Below, piece by piece: positions 23,901 through 35,818 of a stretch of DNA of 64,000 nucleotides. Source of the stretch: Rhytidiadelphus loreus (taxonomy: Eukaryota > Streptophyta > Bryopsida > Hypnales > Hylocomiaceae); the NCBI GenBank assembly GCA_947034895.1, contig OX344761.1, forward strand, positions 91,215,447 through 91,279,446, in the 5' to 3' direction. The position numbers were made by a program, and so were the translations under genes. The notes under the pieces were generated by a model. The model ran no database searches. It saw only the letters and a list, made by a program, of their open reading frames with translations, and had not been told where the DNA came from. Each line of letters starts with the position of its first letter. Within the stretch, counting starts at the first letter, position 1.

Positions 23901-25543
23901 AGCTTGTCCAATGTCATCTCAAGTTTTGAATTCTTGCTCCAATGTAGGGTGACCTTTTACAAAAAACAATAATCACAATTCAATCCAAAACAAATTGATT
24001 CAGAAAAATATTTGATCACCATTGCTTAAAGGGCCAAATAAAAAAAAAAAACTTCAAATAGAATTCAGAATGATGGATAAATTATGAAATTCTACCTGAG
24101 CCAGAAACTCATCACCAAGTGCTGGATGCGCAACTGCTAACCATTTGGAGAATTGGCCTTTGTAACTGTTTGTCTTCAACTTTGCTGCTTCAAGCATAAC
24201 ACTTGTGATTTCATCGTCAATCCTCGAAATTGATGGATCTTCCCCCAATAATGTTCTAACTGCGACATCTGCAGCATCAGCAATTTCTTGCTGCACATAT
24301 AAAGATCACATTTAGGAAGGATATAAAGATATATTTTATGAGCTTAGAAATGAAATAAAAATTCACATTTGAAACTAAAGAAGTAAGAAACGTCTTAACT
24401 CACCCGCCATAAAAATGAAATGAACACGTCTTTTGTGAGAGGATACCAACTTTTTCCTCTTGCAGGGTTTCGCAAACATTTATTGTACTCCCTATCAGAG
24501 AGAATGTCTTTGAAACTCTCCAAGCTCTGTGTACCTGTACCTTGAATCCTATACAAAGTATGCACTAGGTTCGTCTTCACGTGGCTGTTTTCATTGGACC
24601 TAAAAAACATTCAAAATATAAGAAAATGAACCATACCATAATTGTTGAAAAGAAGAGGATAATGGAAATAACATGAAAAGGTTCTTACTTGTTGATATCA
24701 TGCATGGCATGTAAGAGTAGCCCAATTCTTCCAGTAGGGTCCAAACAAATACTGTCCACCGAAATGTGCCAATTTGGGTCCTCTTTATGAACTCGATCTA
24801 TGAAGCCTATCCAAGCTTGAAATCTGTGATTCCCGTCACAGATGAAAAACATTTGTCCCACCAAATGATGGTGATTTTTGCTTTGCCGTAGTCTATCATC
24901 AAAACGATCACTCTCCAATTTCCACAATGGGCTCATTTTGGTTTTATGATCATCAGTCATAGCTTGAATTATACCATTCTCGTTGCACACTGAAACATAA
25001 AAAACACTTGAACCAGGTCTATAACCATGTGTAAAATCTGCCTCTAGCTTCTTGATGTCGGAGTCCAATGACGGGCGGACAATAGGCATTGGAATCAAAC
25101 TGCAAAGTGGAATCGAAAACCGTGATTCGTCCTTAGGTAATATTCTCATTGCCTCAATACTTGCAATGGAATTCACCTTCTGTGATTGACGCAACTTGTG
25201 TTTAGTTTGCTTCGGTTCTTCAAGATTGTCATTCTCTGGATCACTTTCCGGAACTGCCTCTTTAGTTTGTGGAAATGCATCTTCAGATTGGACTGCGTCC
25301 TCAGTATCAATTATCATTGGAACTTGAAACAAGCAATCACAAACATATAAGTAATGTTTAAAATGTTTAGAATGTGATTAGAATGTGTTTAGAATGTTTA
25401 GAATGTGTTTATTAATGTGTTGGATTTTCTTGTGAGTATCATTATAAGCTTACTTGGCTGCCGGATGCGTCGCTGATTGTTGCATGCATTTGAGATCGGA
25501 GAACTCTTCTCGGATATTCCATGACTCTCGAGCGAAACAATGT
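20903..25543 (-). pseudogene. Spliced ParB-like / DNA methyltransferase-like fusion gene with two premature stops
   Basis: Eleven exons join with GT-AG junctions and consistent phase: 25322-24689, 24599-24404, 24290-24096, 23953-23738, 23623-23388, 23286-22709, 22641-22502, 22400-22053, 21948-21675, 21472-21256 and 21137-20903. A possible further exon is 25543-25454; the true start is unresolved. Exon 1 has ParB-like features: an acidic leader, IPLCSLIPMPIVRPS, and FFICDGNHRFQAW near 24840-24815. Exon 6 has a Lys/Ala-rich coiled coil. Exons 8-10 look like a beta-class N4/N6 methyltransferase: DLLIFDIPEDLP at the DPPY position, DDGALLIFHSD, then DVVFDCSASTG and GRHIVAFEEDTLIF at the SAM-binding motif. 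The catalytic-type DPPY is DIPE here, so activity is doubtful. Lesions are TAG at 23240-23238 (exon 6) and TGA at 21350-21348 (exon 10); reading frame continues past both. Its likely role is DNA recognition or modification for the element. Domain names are by motif only. Confidence 0.72.
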
Positions 25544-25559
25544 CTCAGAACCCTACATC

Positions 25560-28207
25560 ACAGACAAGTCAAAGGACAAAGAAAAATTAATTATAATGCA
25601 ATTGTCATTAATTTTGATCAATAATAAGTTGCCATTGCCAAATTGTATGACAACTAGAAGCTACTAAATCGATCGAAATTGATCCAATTGGTGCCGACCG
25701 CATTGAAAACATCCAAGGAGGTTAGCCGAAGGTACGGAAAAATCCAATACCGAAACAGATAATTAGCACTAAACAACATCAAAAGATCACCAAAAACAAC
25801 AGTATGGTCAGTGCAGATATCATTAAACATTTTATTCCAAGCGGAGATTAGTCATAGAAGTTGCTTTATCATCAATGTTTTTTGACACCCTAGTACTAAT
25901 GACAATTTAAAGAGAAACCAAGAAGTAATCAGTCGGTGTGGACGATCCTGCTTAAACCACCAAACTGCAGCACCAAAAGATGAAGATTCTACAAACTAAA
26001 GTGACGACCCCAAAATTCAGCATCACAAATAAAGATCGAGCAGTCATCGGCCTGAATACCAAAATCAAGCAATTGGTCTAGTCCTGCAGCTGCACCGACC
26101 AATTCACCAAGACCCTGTCGGCAACGACGGATCCCTAAAATGAAGAGGAAAGTAGCTCAAATCTATGAAGTCTACAGCCCTCATTCAAAAGGCCAGGAAG
26201 ACAACAAGCTGTCAATACTGAACCCAAAGAGACTACAATAAGGTTCACACCCATGAGCGATAAAAATTTTGAACACATCCTTGTTTCTGGAATGTAGCCT
26301 TCGGCCTTAGATTTCTCACTCAAGCTCCTGGACCCAACATAGGTTTTTTCCGCAAAGTAACCTAACAACGATGTCAAGGACCCAGATTTCAACTTTAATC
26401 CACTCGGCCAACGACATCCACCAGGCAGGTACAACGCCAGTATAGCGCAAATAGAACGCGGACCCCTGAACGTGGAGAATTGCTGCTCCAGCCCCGCACT
26501 TCCACCGCCTCCCGCAGCTGCAGCGATCTCTCCGCCAAGACCCTATCGGCAGCGACAGACCCCAAAATCGAGGTGGAGAGCAGCTCCGGACGGACCCCGA
26601 AATCAAGGTGGAGAGCAGCAGCAGACGGTCCCCAAAATCGAGGTGGTGAGCAGCTCCGATTTCCCTGGGCTATGAGCAGCTACAACGACCGCTCCAGCAC
26701 GACCTAGTCGGCAACGACGGAAGCCCGAGCCCTGGAGGACTATAGCTCCATCCCGGCACTCCTACACAATCCAGCAACTACAAGTACCGCTCCGCCAAGA
26801 CCAAGTCGGCAACGACGGACCTCATCACGAGGATCCTCACAGCACCAGACCCAGAAACAGAGGTACTTCCGACTGAAATCCTGACACCATTACTTCCAAA
26901 ATTTCAAGCTTCAATTTCAAGCTTCGAATTCAAGCTTCTGTTGTAGGATTCCTGCTTCTGTTGTAGGATCAGTTTATAAACTAGTCGACCGCATCCGTGT
27001 TCGTTAATTCAAGCAGTCATCACGGTCCATGTGACTAAGTCACGAGAATTCACAGAGTCGAAAACTAGCCGAGAATCATTCAGATTTCTGTTCCAAGCCA
27101 TGCACCGAAATCATGAACTGTTCCTGCATACATGTGACGAAGTGCAATGCCACACGCAAATCCTGTTGAAGTCCCGATTTGAGGTCGAGCCTGTGTTCCT
27201 CCATCACCGACTCCAAAGCCCCTGCACTTGAACACAGTTCTCTCCCAAACTGAAATTCCTTTCTTCAATCGGAATCCAGCAATACGAATCCCGTCACTCA
27301 TTTCACCTTTAGAAGAAATGAAAAGAGTGAAGAATCTGCAATGAACTCTAAAACCCTAAATCCCAAAACACGCTGAAGTTGAGTCGCCAAGCAGAGCCAC
27401 TTACCTTAGGCTTCCAATGGCCAAACGAAGCAAGACAATCTGCCCAAGAGAAACCGCTAACCTTCGCTGCAGCTTTACCGCAAGCAACTGCATCTACGGG
27501 ATCGAAAATTTGGTGAGGAGATCTAGCCTTGCCGAGTATATTGAACCAAGGACAGTGCTGCCGTTTACTCGTGACAGGGGCGCAGTTGTCATTTTCTGAA
27601 AATTTTTGGATTTCGGTCGGAGAACAAACTCGGTTGGCCGGTCAATTGCCTGCAGCTGCAATGGTTGCCCAGACGCTAGCAAGTATACCCCTAAACCGAG
27701 ACGAAGAAAAAAGACCAGGAGGAGAGACCAAGCGGCGATCACTAGTAAAAAGGAAAGAAAACTAGGAGGCAATGACAAAATGAAATGCAACAAGTAACAA
27801 ACCTGCGAGTGGCGATGGCGATGGTGACAAAAATGCTGTGACGTTCGGAAGTGCGACAGGCACAGAAAATAAAGATCAACTAAAACCTTGAAACCCTGAA
27901 TACCGTAAGTCGGTCCATTACCGTTCTTAACTGGTCCTTCTCTTATCTTCCAAGATTGCCGTGAGAATCGGGAGGCCACAAATTACTTAGCTGGTTCTTA
28001 TTGTGAGTGCTTTACTAGTCTCACGGGCAACGACAAGCAGTAACTAACTCATCTTGGTAAAACGGGATGGATGCGAAGTTGTCCATACAACTGAATCAAG
28101 TTGGGATAAGATGGATTTTTGACGAGAAGGCATTAATCAAGTTGAGATGAGATGGATCTTTGATGAGAAGGAGTTAGAACTCTCAATAGCAATAATATTC
28201 GGCTACT
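25560..28207. other. Upstream region of the leftward gene; no firm gene
   Basis: The region is more GC-rich than its surroundings at 26000-27300. Minus-strand open frames at 27979-27494 and 27301-27080 lack protein-like features. The second follows a TTTAGGGTTTTAGAG box (27355-27340) resembling plant promoter telo-boxes, so it may belong to a promoter or 5' UTR of the leftward gene. I cannot place a transcription start. Confidence 0.4.
26030..26850. repeat. Degenerate GC-rich repeats with TCGGCAACGACGGA core
   Basis: The core GTCGGCAACGACGGA or a close variant occurs at about 26116, 26545, 26708 and 26807. It is often preceded by CCAAGACC and followed by AAAATCGAGGTGGAGAGCAG-like text, of which shorter copies recur at 26565-26660. 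Spacing is irregular. It lies between the two divergent gene blocks. Confidence 0.6.
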
Positions 28208-28819
28208 TTATGTCCTACCCAAAAAAATGTGGTAAAATGGGAAAGAGATCAGTTTTACCAACTTCTTTGCTATTATGGCAGTTTCAATCTCGATGTTTAA
28301 TATCTCCACCTTAAACTCCTGATTTTCTGGTTGCAATAGACTTGATGGCACATGGTAATTCTCCTCCTCCTAAGTCAAGAACATATCAATGTCAATTCAA
28401 TTTGAATTAAACTATAAACTAATCTTCAACTTTGAGTTTTCAAAAAATATAATTACGATAAATACTCCAAACATCTTAGCCCCCTATGAACATTAATGTA
28501 GCCGTAAAACTGAATAAAGATAAAAATTTACAAATGTTAAGGCATGAAATGAAAACCTGAAGGGGCTTTCCATTGCAATTGATAGAAGCATCTCCTTCAT
28601 GAAGTTCAGAAATTGGATCTAGCACCAGCTCTATGTTTGAACACAACCTTCTTGGCGATTCCAATGGCTTTGTGTCTTCAATACCAGTATATATGAGCTT
28701 CTTTGTAACACTAAATATCTCGCTTACACTATGTACTTTTTCAATCCTTTGTTCCCTCGATCGATCTAGTGCCTTTTTGTGGAGTAATGAAAGCTGGACC
28801 TTCTCCTCCGTTTCCGTCT
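28208..28819 (-). CDS. Unrecognised two-exon coding-like segment
   Basis: Two minus-strand exons join in frame: 28819-28557 (includes KVQLSLLHKKALDRSREQ and RLCSNIELVLDPISELHEGD, ending GKPLQ before GTTTTC) and 28369-28208 (starts EEENYHVPSSLLQPENQEF after CTTAG, ends FLGRT then TAA). Composition is protein-like, with charged helical stretches. It could be a separate small gene of the element or 5' exons of the ParB-methyltransferase gene downstream. No start codon is identified and no family recognised. Confidence 0.35.
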
Positions 28820-28879
28820 CTCAAGTGAATGGGAATCAAGATTACCTCCCTGCATCAGTCCAATGTAAAGTCTAAGTAT

Positions 28880-29935
28880 TCTAACATAATGATGACTTTT
28901 CAAGAGACTAAACATATTATATGAGTGTGTATATATACATATGAAGTTGAAGGAGAAAGAAGATATTCATGACAATATCAAACGTAGGATTTGAGAATCC
29001 ATAGTACGCTTACCAAACGTTTTTGAACTACTTACTACTTGCAGACATTCGTACCTTCATTAATTTCATTAAGGTTAGCTCATTTGTCAGTATTTATTTA
29101 GTACACGTCTTTATTAGAATATCTTTAGTTTTCTTGAATACATAATGCTTTTAGATTTTAGATTTACATGAACATCTTCACTTTTTTATAAAAAGAAATT
29201 TATGCTTTTGGAGACATTAGTAACCGTTTAGGTATTTATTGCGTGCCTTTGAGTTCCAGAAACTGTGACTGCGGATATATTATATATCCATGTATATCTA
29301 GGACATTTATATTTTTTCTTAATAGTTAACTTTTTTGGTGGTTCAGGTTTAATTGATTCTCAAGTTCCAAGACTACATATGTGACGGTTTGAGAGGCCTC
29401 TACACTTATAACTGTTTTTTCTTTAAAGATTCATTTTTTGGTGAAATGAATTATAATTTTTTTTTATATTGATGACCTAAGGTGATTGTACAGCCTTGTA
29501 CTCTGTCCATTGCAATTACTGTTGAGGACTGTATATAATTGTAGAGAATTTTATAATTTTCAAGTTATTATTATAAGAATCAATAATCTTCAAAAGCATG
29601 ACTATTATATGCATGGAAGATTCCAAATCTTATAACCAATTTTTAATGACTCGTTATTTTGTACATTGTACATTTTTTATAGGATTTTAAATGTAGGTGA
29701 TTCAGTAAGTTTCATTTGAACTCTACTTGTTTTGAATACACTAACGGCTATTAGTAACTTAAATTGGATGCTCTATTCAATCGTTAGTGATCTGGTCATT
29801 TACTGATATATGTCCCTACTCCCCCCATTTACCGTCTTTCATTTTTCATTTCAAATGTTACCAATTGTGCTTTGTATTAGCCTCATCTTTGAATTAGGGA
29901 ATTTTCGGCAATTTTAGAATGCACGGAGAGTTATC
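28880..29935. promoter_or_regulatory. Intergenic region between divergent genes
   Basis: About 1 kb of AT-rich DNA separates the leftward coding-like segment from the rightward transposase gene. It is the likely place for the transposase promoter, but no single TATA box stands out and no long open frame is present. Confidence 0.35.
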
Positions 29936-32900
29936 ATGTCATCTAATTTGATAGTATTTGTGAGGTCTCGTGGAGAGACTGTCCCTATGACATTTCCTAT
30001 AGGTGATTTGGGATATGCTGTAGTCTCAACTTTTCGTTTGAGTGTCCGATTTGGACTATCTGAATACTCAATTCACATTGACGAAGAGGTATTGGATACT
30101 TCAACTGGTGAAGTGACTCATACAATCAGTCAAGAGCCTTATCCTAACAGTCTTTGTAAAGAATGGCGTCTACATCCAGGTCGATATTTAGCATATAGTT
30201 TATGTGAGTCTATTGTAGGTGCGTCCCCTCGAGAAGGTGCGACTAGACTATCTAGCACATCCACTGAGCACACGCCTTTGTCAACAAGGATTAAAATTGA
30301 GCCAGGAATTGATGTTATCACCATAGAGAGCGATAATTCAGAGGACTCCTCACCACCTACAAAGATGTCAAGTCGGAGTGTATCACATGAGCCATTAGTT
30401 CCAAGCAATTCCTCTATGCCTTGTACAAGTGTAGACACCAGTCTTAAGTCAAGTACAGGTCAGTCTATTATTCCTTATCTACGCAAACTATGTCACACCA
30501 AAGGTTCAAGGAATCTTTTTAAGAAGCTTGATTATGATAAAATACCAGTACATGATGTTCAATTTGTTCCACCAGTTTTCAATGGTGATGTGATATTTCA
30601 GTTGCCTCCCCTTCAATCTCACAATGTTCAATCTCAAGCTAAACTTATGGTTGGAATGGAGAAACGCTATGATGGTCACGTCTGGTCCTATACACACACA
30701 ACTAACATCAAGAACGTGGACGGTCTGACTTTTCGATTGGCTTCATGTGTGGGTCATCTGCGTTGTGAAAACACAAAATGCAACTACCTATCTCGTGTGC
30801 ATCGAACAACGGTTGTCAATGAGACTGAATGGGATGGTTGTTCTCCCGTACCGTTCGAAGTTGGTACCAGCCCCCCCGCTGATTCAACAATTGTATGCAA
30901 GATTTGTTGCGCAGTTCCAACTTGTATTGCAACATGTCCAGCCAAAATATATTACGTGGTTGGAGGCGTGGACTTGAAACGAGCTTGTGTTCACTTCGGT
31001 CTTCATGATCATCCAGTAAAGATTGGAGATTGTCGGGATTCAAAGGAAAAAATTCGGTCATTCATTTCCGAACAGATAGAGAGGACTCCAACAGCAACAA
31101 ATTCTTCAATCGTTTTAGAGGCAAGCAAGGAACTATTGGGAGGATTTCTTCTTTGACGTGATGGAGCTCCACCTTCAACGTTGGGAATGGACGAGCTCCT
31201 TCCGGTTCTTGAGAAGTGCAAATACATGAGTTCTCCTAGCATTAGAAATGAAGTGACAACTTTCAAATATTTCAAAAGGTTTGGGGTTATGGACAGTATC
31301 ACCAAGCTTAGGGGATGCAGCAATTGGTCTTTTGTCCAGGGGAACAAGTTTCCAGGCCAAGGATCTGATTTAGATAAAGTTTTTGTGTTCAAAATGTCTG
31401 AGTTGGGTCCTAGCAACGGTGTTGATTTGGTAACGCGCATGCAAGAAGGTGGTGACCTCCAAAATGCTTGGATTATGTTTGATCATGTGAAGCGAGTGAA
31501 GAACTAGACAACAATGGCTTGCCATGTTTATGACCCTACTTTCTGCCGTGTGATGACTATTGCTGTATGCGATATGCAGTCTGAGGATGCGATTGCCCAA
31601 TGCAATTTCTGGACCAATTTGAATGCAGTTATGACCAAACATGGTATTGGCCTGCCTTATTTCAAAGGCTTCATGGCTGATTGTGCAATGGCAAATTGGA
31701 ATGCGGTCAGAATTATCTATGGAGGTGGCGATGCGTCTAAGCCTATGCTCAATCGTGAACGCACTTGTCTTTTCCACTGGACTCATCGATGGAGAAGCAT
31801 ACCAAAGCAGATATTCGGGCCGACCTTCAAGATCAATATCGAAAGTTATGCAAGCAATATAAAGATGCAGCATCATCATCTGAGTCTGAGATTAGGTTTC
31901 ATGCCATTTGCTCGTGGTGGCACTCTTCGGGAGCAACAACAGAGGAAGGGCTTCGCCGAATAGAATTGTGGTTGGCGTTTTGGCACTTTCGGTATAGGCA
32001 ATGGGGAGGATTCATGCAAATTGTAAGATTCTTATATTTCTAAGCCCCTTTGCTTACTCTATTGACCTTTGATGATGCATGCTATATTGGATACTGTATA
32101 TCGTAATAATAAATATTTTTTATTCATTTATATATAGGTTACCAAAATATAAATGTGTGATTGTATAGTGTAGATGTTTGGACGCTAATGTGTATAATGA
32201 TACAAAATAATAATACTTATATTTATCTTATAGTGCCTTCTTGTGTTTGATATAGGATCTTCCAGATACCGAACTTGCGGAAATGCCATCGTGCAATCTT
32301 GTTGAGACAGTCCATAACAAATGGTTACAGCAATCAGGAAATCGAGGTAATGATTTATACGTAGCTATAGTTGATGACTATGTTAGAGCATTTATGCAGA
32401 TGGTGCAATATTATCAGTTCCTTAAAGGTGCCAATCCGGGGACTGGTCCTGGAAAAGAAGAACTTCAACTTCGGGTGGCTCCGAGGTATGCCCAACGCAC
32501 TGGCAATCCCAAAAGCCTTCATGATGCAATGGCAAATGTACCAGGGGCTGGAGAATATTGCACAAGGGATCCCCACTTTGAAGGCAAGGAGGTGTTTGGA
32601 TCTCGAAAGAGGATGGCAGACTTGCCTCCAGGTTCAGAATATGATTCGCACCGCCCTGACAAAGTCAATTTTTCGCAACCACGTGCAAAGAAAAGGGGCA
32701 CGCCTGCATTTTCTTCTAAAGCTCAGTTGGATACTATTTCGGAGGAAACTTTATTTAATATAAATGAAGAGGAGGTTGAATTCTCAATGTCAGTTGTGCC
32801 TACTAAGTCATCAACACTATCTAGAGTTGCCCAAGTGACATGCATTGAAGAAACAGCCTGCGATGAATCACAGTGGCATATCGCACGACTGCCAAAGACA

Positions 32901-33725
32901 TCAGCTAAGGCATGCTTTGCCTTACAAGCACTCATAGGAAAGAAGTGTATTGCAAAGATAGTGCAAGGCAATCAAGGAACTGCAGCACCAACATATACAG
33001 GTAACATGCAGAATTACAAGAAGGACAAGATTGATCGGATGCAATTCTTCTTTTGCAATGATGATATTGAACGATGTGTGAAAGGATCAAAACGAAAATG
33101 GGTTCTTTCCAAACCGGAAGTGCCAGACATCTGGCCAGTAAAGTTTGGAACAAATCTTACACAAAAAGAGATTATGGACTTCCAACAGGCAGGCTTTCAA
33201 CTTCCAGAGTGTGTTTCAATTTCTCCAAAGAAATTATTTGGAGATTATGAAATACCAAGTGATGTATCAGGATTTCAAGTTCCACCATTTCCTGGAGAGC
33301 ATCCAAGTATAAGATCCGGGAAGAAGATACGAAGAAATCCCAACGCTCCAACAACAAAACAAGCGAACAATTGTGCCTCCGCTCTCACTTTGAAGGCATT
33401 TATTCGTCAAGTGACTATGATACCACATCCTGGTTTTGGATGCATCATCTTGCTTCAATCAGGTGACTCACCTAATAGTCATGAATACATCATTACTATA
33501 GGTTCGTTTCCTGAATGTACTTGTCCTAATTTCAAGGAAATGTCATCTAAGGCACTTGGAAAGAGAGGGCAATGGGCAAATTGCAAACATTTGTATTTCA
33601 TTTTCTTTGTGATTTGCAATCTAGATGCAGAGGTAGATGCCTTCATTCATGCTCCGAGCTTCAGCTTCAATGAATTGAAACGTGTTCTTGAGAGTGGCAT
33701 CTTAAGGCGTAGGAACACCTCCTAA
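29936..33725 (+). pseudogene. Mutator-like (MULE) transposase gene with SWIM zinc finger, three lesions
   Basis: Exon 1 runs 29936-32022 and exon 2 32256-33725; the intron has GTAAGA and ATATAG borders and joins GGFMQI to DLPDTELAE in frame, about 1185 codons in all. The N-terminal 250 residues are Ser/Thr-rich and little conserved. A Cys/His cluster follows (CENTKCNY, CKICCAVPTC, then HFGLHDHPV), like the zinc-binding region of MULE proteins. The DDE core shows AWIMFDHVK, the second Asp in GFMADCAMANWNAVR, the C-x2-H in TCLFHW and a Glu/Trp helix in ELWLAFWHFRYRQW. The C-terminal SWIM finger is CTCPNF (about 33516) and CKHLYF (about 33587). Lesions: TGA at 31154-31156, TAG at 31505-31507, and a one-base deletion near 31783. 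The gene would cut and paste the element if intact. Family level is well supported; subfamily is not. Confidence 0.8.
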
Positions 33726-34149
33726 TTCTTGGTAAATAGTGATGTTACCTTCATGATTGTCAAGAGCTTTACCAAAAGACTCTCTTGTATTCCGTTATAT
33801 TTTATATATGCAATGAGACAAAAGGGCCACTGATTCATTTTGGATGTCATTTTTACCATGCATATTACATTACAGTATTTTCTGTATTTTCTAAAAAAAA
33901 AGATATGTTCAAATGCAACCCACAAAAATTGTGCTCAAAAAAGTCATTTGACATACATGTTAGAAAAACAGGTTGTAGTCAATCTAGTTCCCTAATTTTT
34001 TTCTAATTCCATAAAAATATCTTGTATTTTTCACCAAATGCCTCATTCTGCATTTTATTACTATTAAAGTATTTATACTATAAAAATAAATCTTGTAAAC
34101 TATATTCAAATCAAATTTTCACATACTGCAAAATTTATCAAAAATTCTT
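33726..34149. other. 3' flank of the transposase gene
   Basis: AT-rich non-coding sequence between the stop codon and the right terminal repeat region. Presumed 3' UTR and subterminal DNA; no distinct signal. Confidence 0.4.
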
Positions 34150-34797
34150 CTTACACGGTCTTAGGGCATCCTATTCTCCATGGTTATAGGTTCTAAAATT
34201 ATTTTTAAGTGTTTTCAATATATTCTCCATAAATCTGTTATTTAATTTTTTTTAAATGGCTTGAAATCTTATTTCAGGCTCTAATTTCTACGCTCTACGC
34301 TCCACGCTCCCGCTCTATGCTCATATACTAGCTTCGCTCGCCTTGAGCTTAGGCACATAGGTACCTTACAACTATTGGAGATGTCTATAACATACATACT
34401 TATAATATAAACATTCTATAACTATGGAATTTGCCTATAACATAGACACCTATAATATAAACAACCTATAATATAATTAGGCACCTATAATATAAACATC
34501 CTATAACCATGGAAGATGCTTATAAAATAAACAGCTATAATATAATTAGGCACATATATTATAAATATCCTATAACTATAGAAGGTGCTTATAACATAAA
34601 CACCTATAATATGATTAGGCACCTATAATATAAACATCTTATAACTATGAAAAGTGCTAATAACATAGGTAGCTACAACGTAGACACTTATAATATAAAC
34701 ATCCTAGAACTATGGAAGGTGCCTATAACATAGGAGCCTAGGCTTCTAGGCTCATGGGCTCAAGATCCTAAGCTCACATAATAGCAACCGTGAGCAA
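34150..34797 (-). repeat. Right terminal repeat region of the 15-kb element
   Basis: Inverted matches to the left end occur twice: 34150-34340 (CACGGTCTTAGG, tandem CTACGCTC units, GCTCATATACTAGC) and 34745-34796 (GCTCACATAATAGC, AACCGT). A minisatellite separates them. Either the terminus was extended by duplication or only one of the two is the true end. Confidence 0.5.
34343..34742. repeat. AT-rich minisatellite of TATAATATAAACAT-type units
   Basis: Degenerate tandem units carry AGGCACCTATAATATAAACA, then TCCTATAACTATGGAAG and TGCTTATAACATAAACA. The period is about 60 bases, with some half units of about 25. Five to six units are visible. It sits between the two inverted matches at the right end of the 15-kb element. 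Confidence 0.8.
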
Positions 34798-34896
34798 GGG
34801 GGGTTATCTTAGAAGGTTCAACAATTAAAAACTATAAAACATGAAGATAGAGTTTATAGTTCAATAAACTTCAATCTTTGAAATTGTATGTATTAA

Positions 34897-35814
34897 CCCT
34901 TAAAGGACCGTCACTATACTTCACCAAAAACGCTCCAAAACTGCCATTTCTAGTACAAGTTCCAAAATTTTGGAATTTTTTTTTGACATATCTAACCATA
35001 GGATCTTGTATTATATAGTATCAAAAATATGTGGTAAAAATTTCAGACATTTCCACTGGGTTGATTGCAAGATATAAGCATTCAAATGAACTAAAATCAT
35101 TTTTTTTACCCTGCGAAAAGCAGGGCAGCTGCATTTCACAAGCTCACATTTCTATGAAAAAATGACCTAAATGGTGGTGCTTCTTTGGATTTGTTTTCCT
35201 AGACAAGTTGGCCACATGCTTGAAAATTTTCAAATCATTTGGAATAGTACAACATATAGGAAAAAAATAGTAAGTAGGTAGTAGTAGAGAATGATTAAAA
35301 ATACTAAATTATTTACAATTTAAATATGGAATTGAAAATTTCCAATCTCAATGGTCTAAATGTTTTAATAATGTATGTACATCCTACGATTTTATTTTTG
35401 TCCAAAAATACTGAAAATTGGATAAGATAAAGGATTTCAAAGTTTAATTTAGAGTAGGAAATCCGAAACTGCCCGCAAACAAAAAATCCTCATAAATTTG
35501 ACTCATTGATCAAAATGGAATGATTCAAAGCTTCTTGTGTATATAAAACTCTAGAAAATCAATTCCAAATTTTTGTTTCTGAGAAAAGTGATTTTTTCTG
35601 ATCTGCCCGAACTGCCCAGTTGGGAAAAAAGTAACATATTAGGCTATAACTTTTGACTCGTATTTCCAAATTTTATGAAATTTGGTGCATATGAAAGATC
35701 TTCCTTACCCCCACATTCTATTAAAATTTCAGCCCCAAATATGAAAATCTCCACTCGTAGGTACTTGCCCAAAAAATTTATACAGCCAAAAAACACAGTC
35801 CGGTCCTTTAGGGG
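34897..35814 (-). mobile_element. TTAA-flanked TIR element, copy P5
   Basis: TTAA at 34893-34896 and 35815-35818 flanks ends CCCTTAAAGGACCG and CGGTCCTTTAGGGG. The body is 918 bp, non-coding, and oriented like P2 and P3. It lies about 100 bases outside the proposed right end of the 15-kb element. Confidence 0.83.
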
Positions 35815-35818
35815 TTAA

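Larger units (their letters stand above)
19800..34797. mobile_element. Candidate ~15-kb Mutator-like element with ParB-methyltransferase cargo
   Basis: The ends show diverged inverted similarity. Left 19803-19845 reads ACGGTGCTAGTATGTGAGC, then TAG and TGTGAGCC. The right end read inverted from 34790 is ACGGTTGCTATTATGTGAGC, then TTAG and TTGAGCC. A second right-side match lies at 34340-34265 (GCTAGTATATGAGCATAG, then repeats of GAGCGTA, also present on the left at 19875-19890). Further in, CCTAAGACCGTG occurs on the left (19961) and inverted on the right (34155). Between the ends lie a leftward ParB-methyltransferase gene, a small leftward coding-like segment and a rightward MULE transposase gene. 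I could not define a convincing target duplication, so the exact ends and the unity of the element are uncertain. Confidence 0.5.

Noticed and set aside
27494..27979. 161-codon minus-strand ORF
   Set aside because: It starts without ATG, is Leu/Ser/Phe-rich and matches no exon pattern; more likely upstream non-coding sequence.
31181..31507. Separate small genes at 31181-31507, 31514-31963 and 31765-32043
   Set aside because: They are consecutive parts of one transposase frame interrupted by two stops and a one-base deletion.
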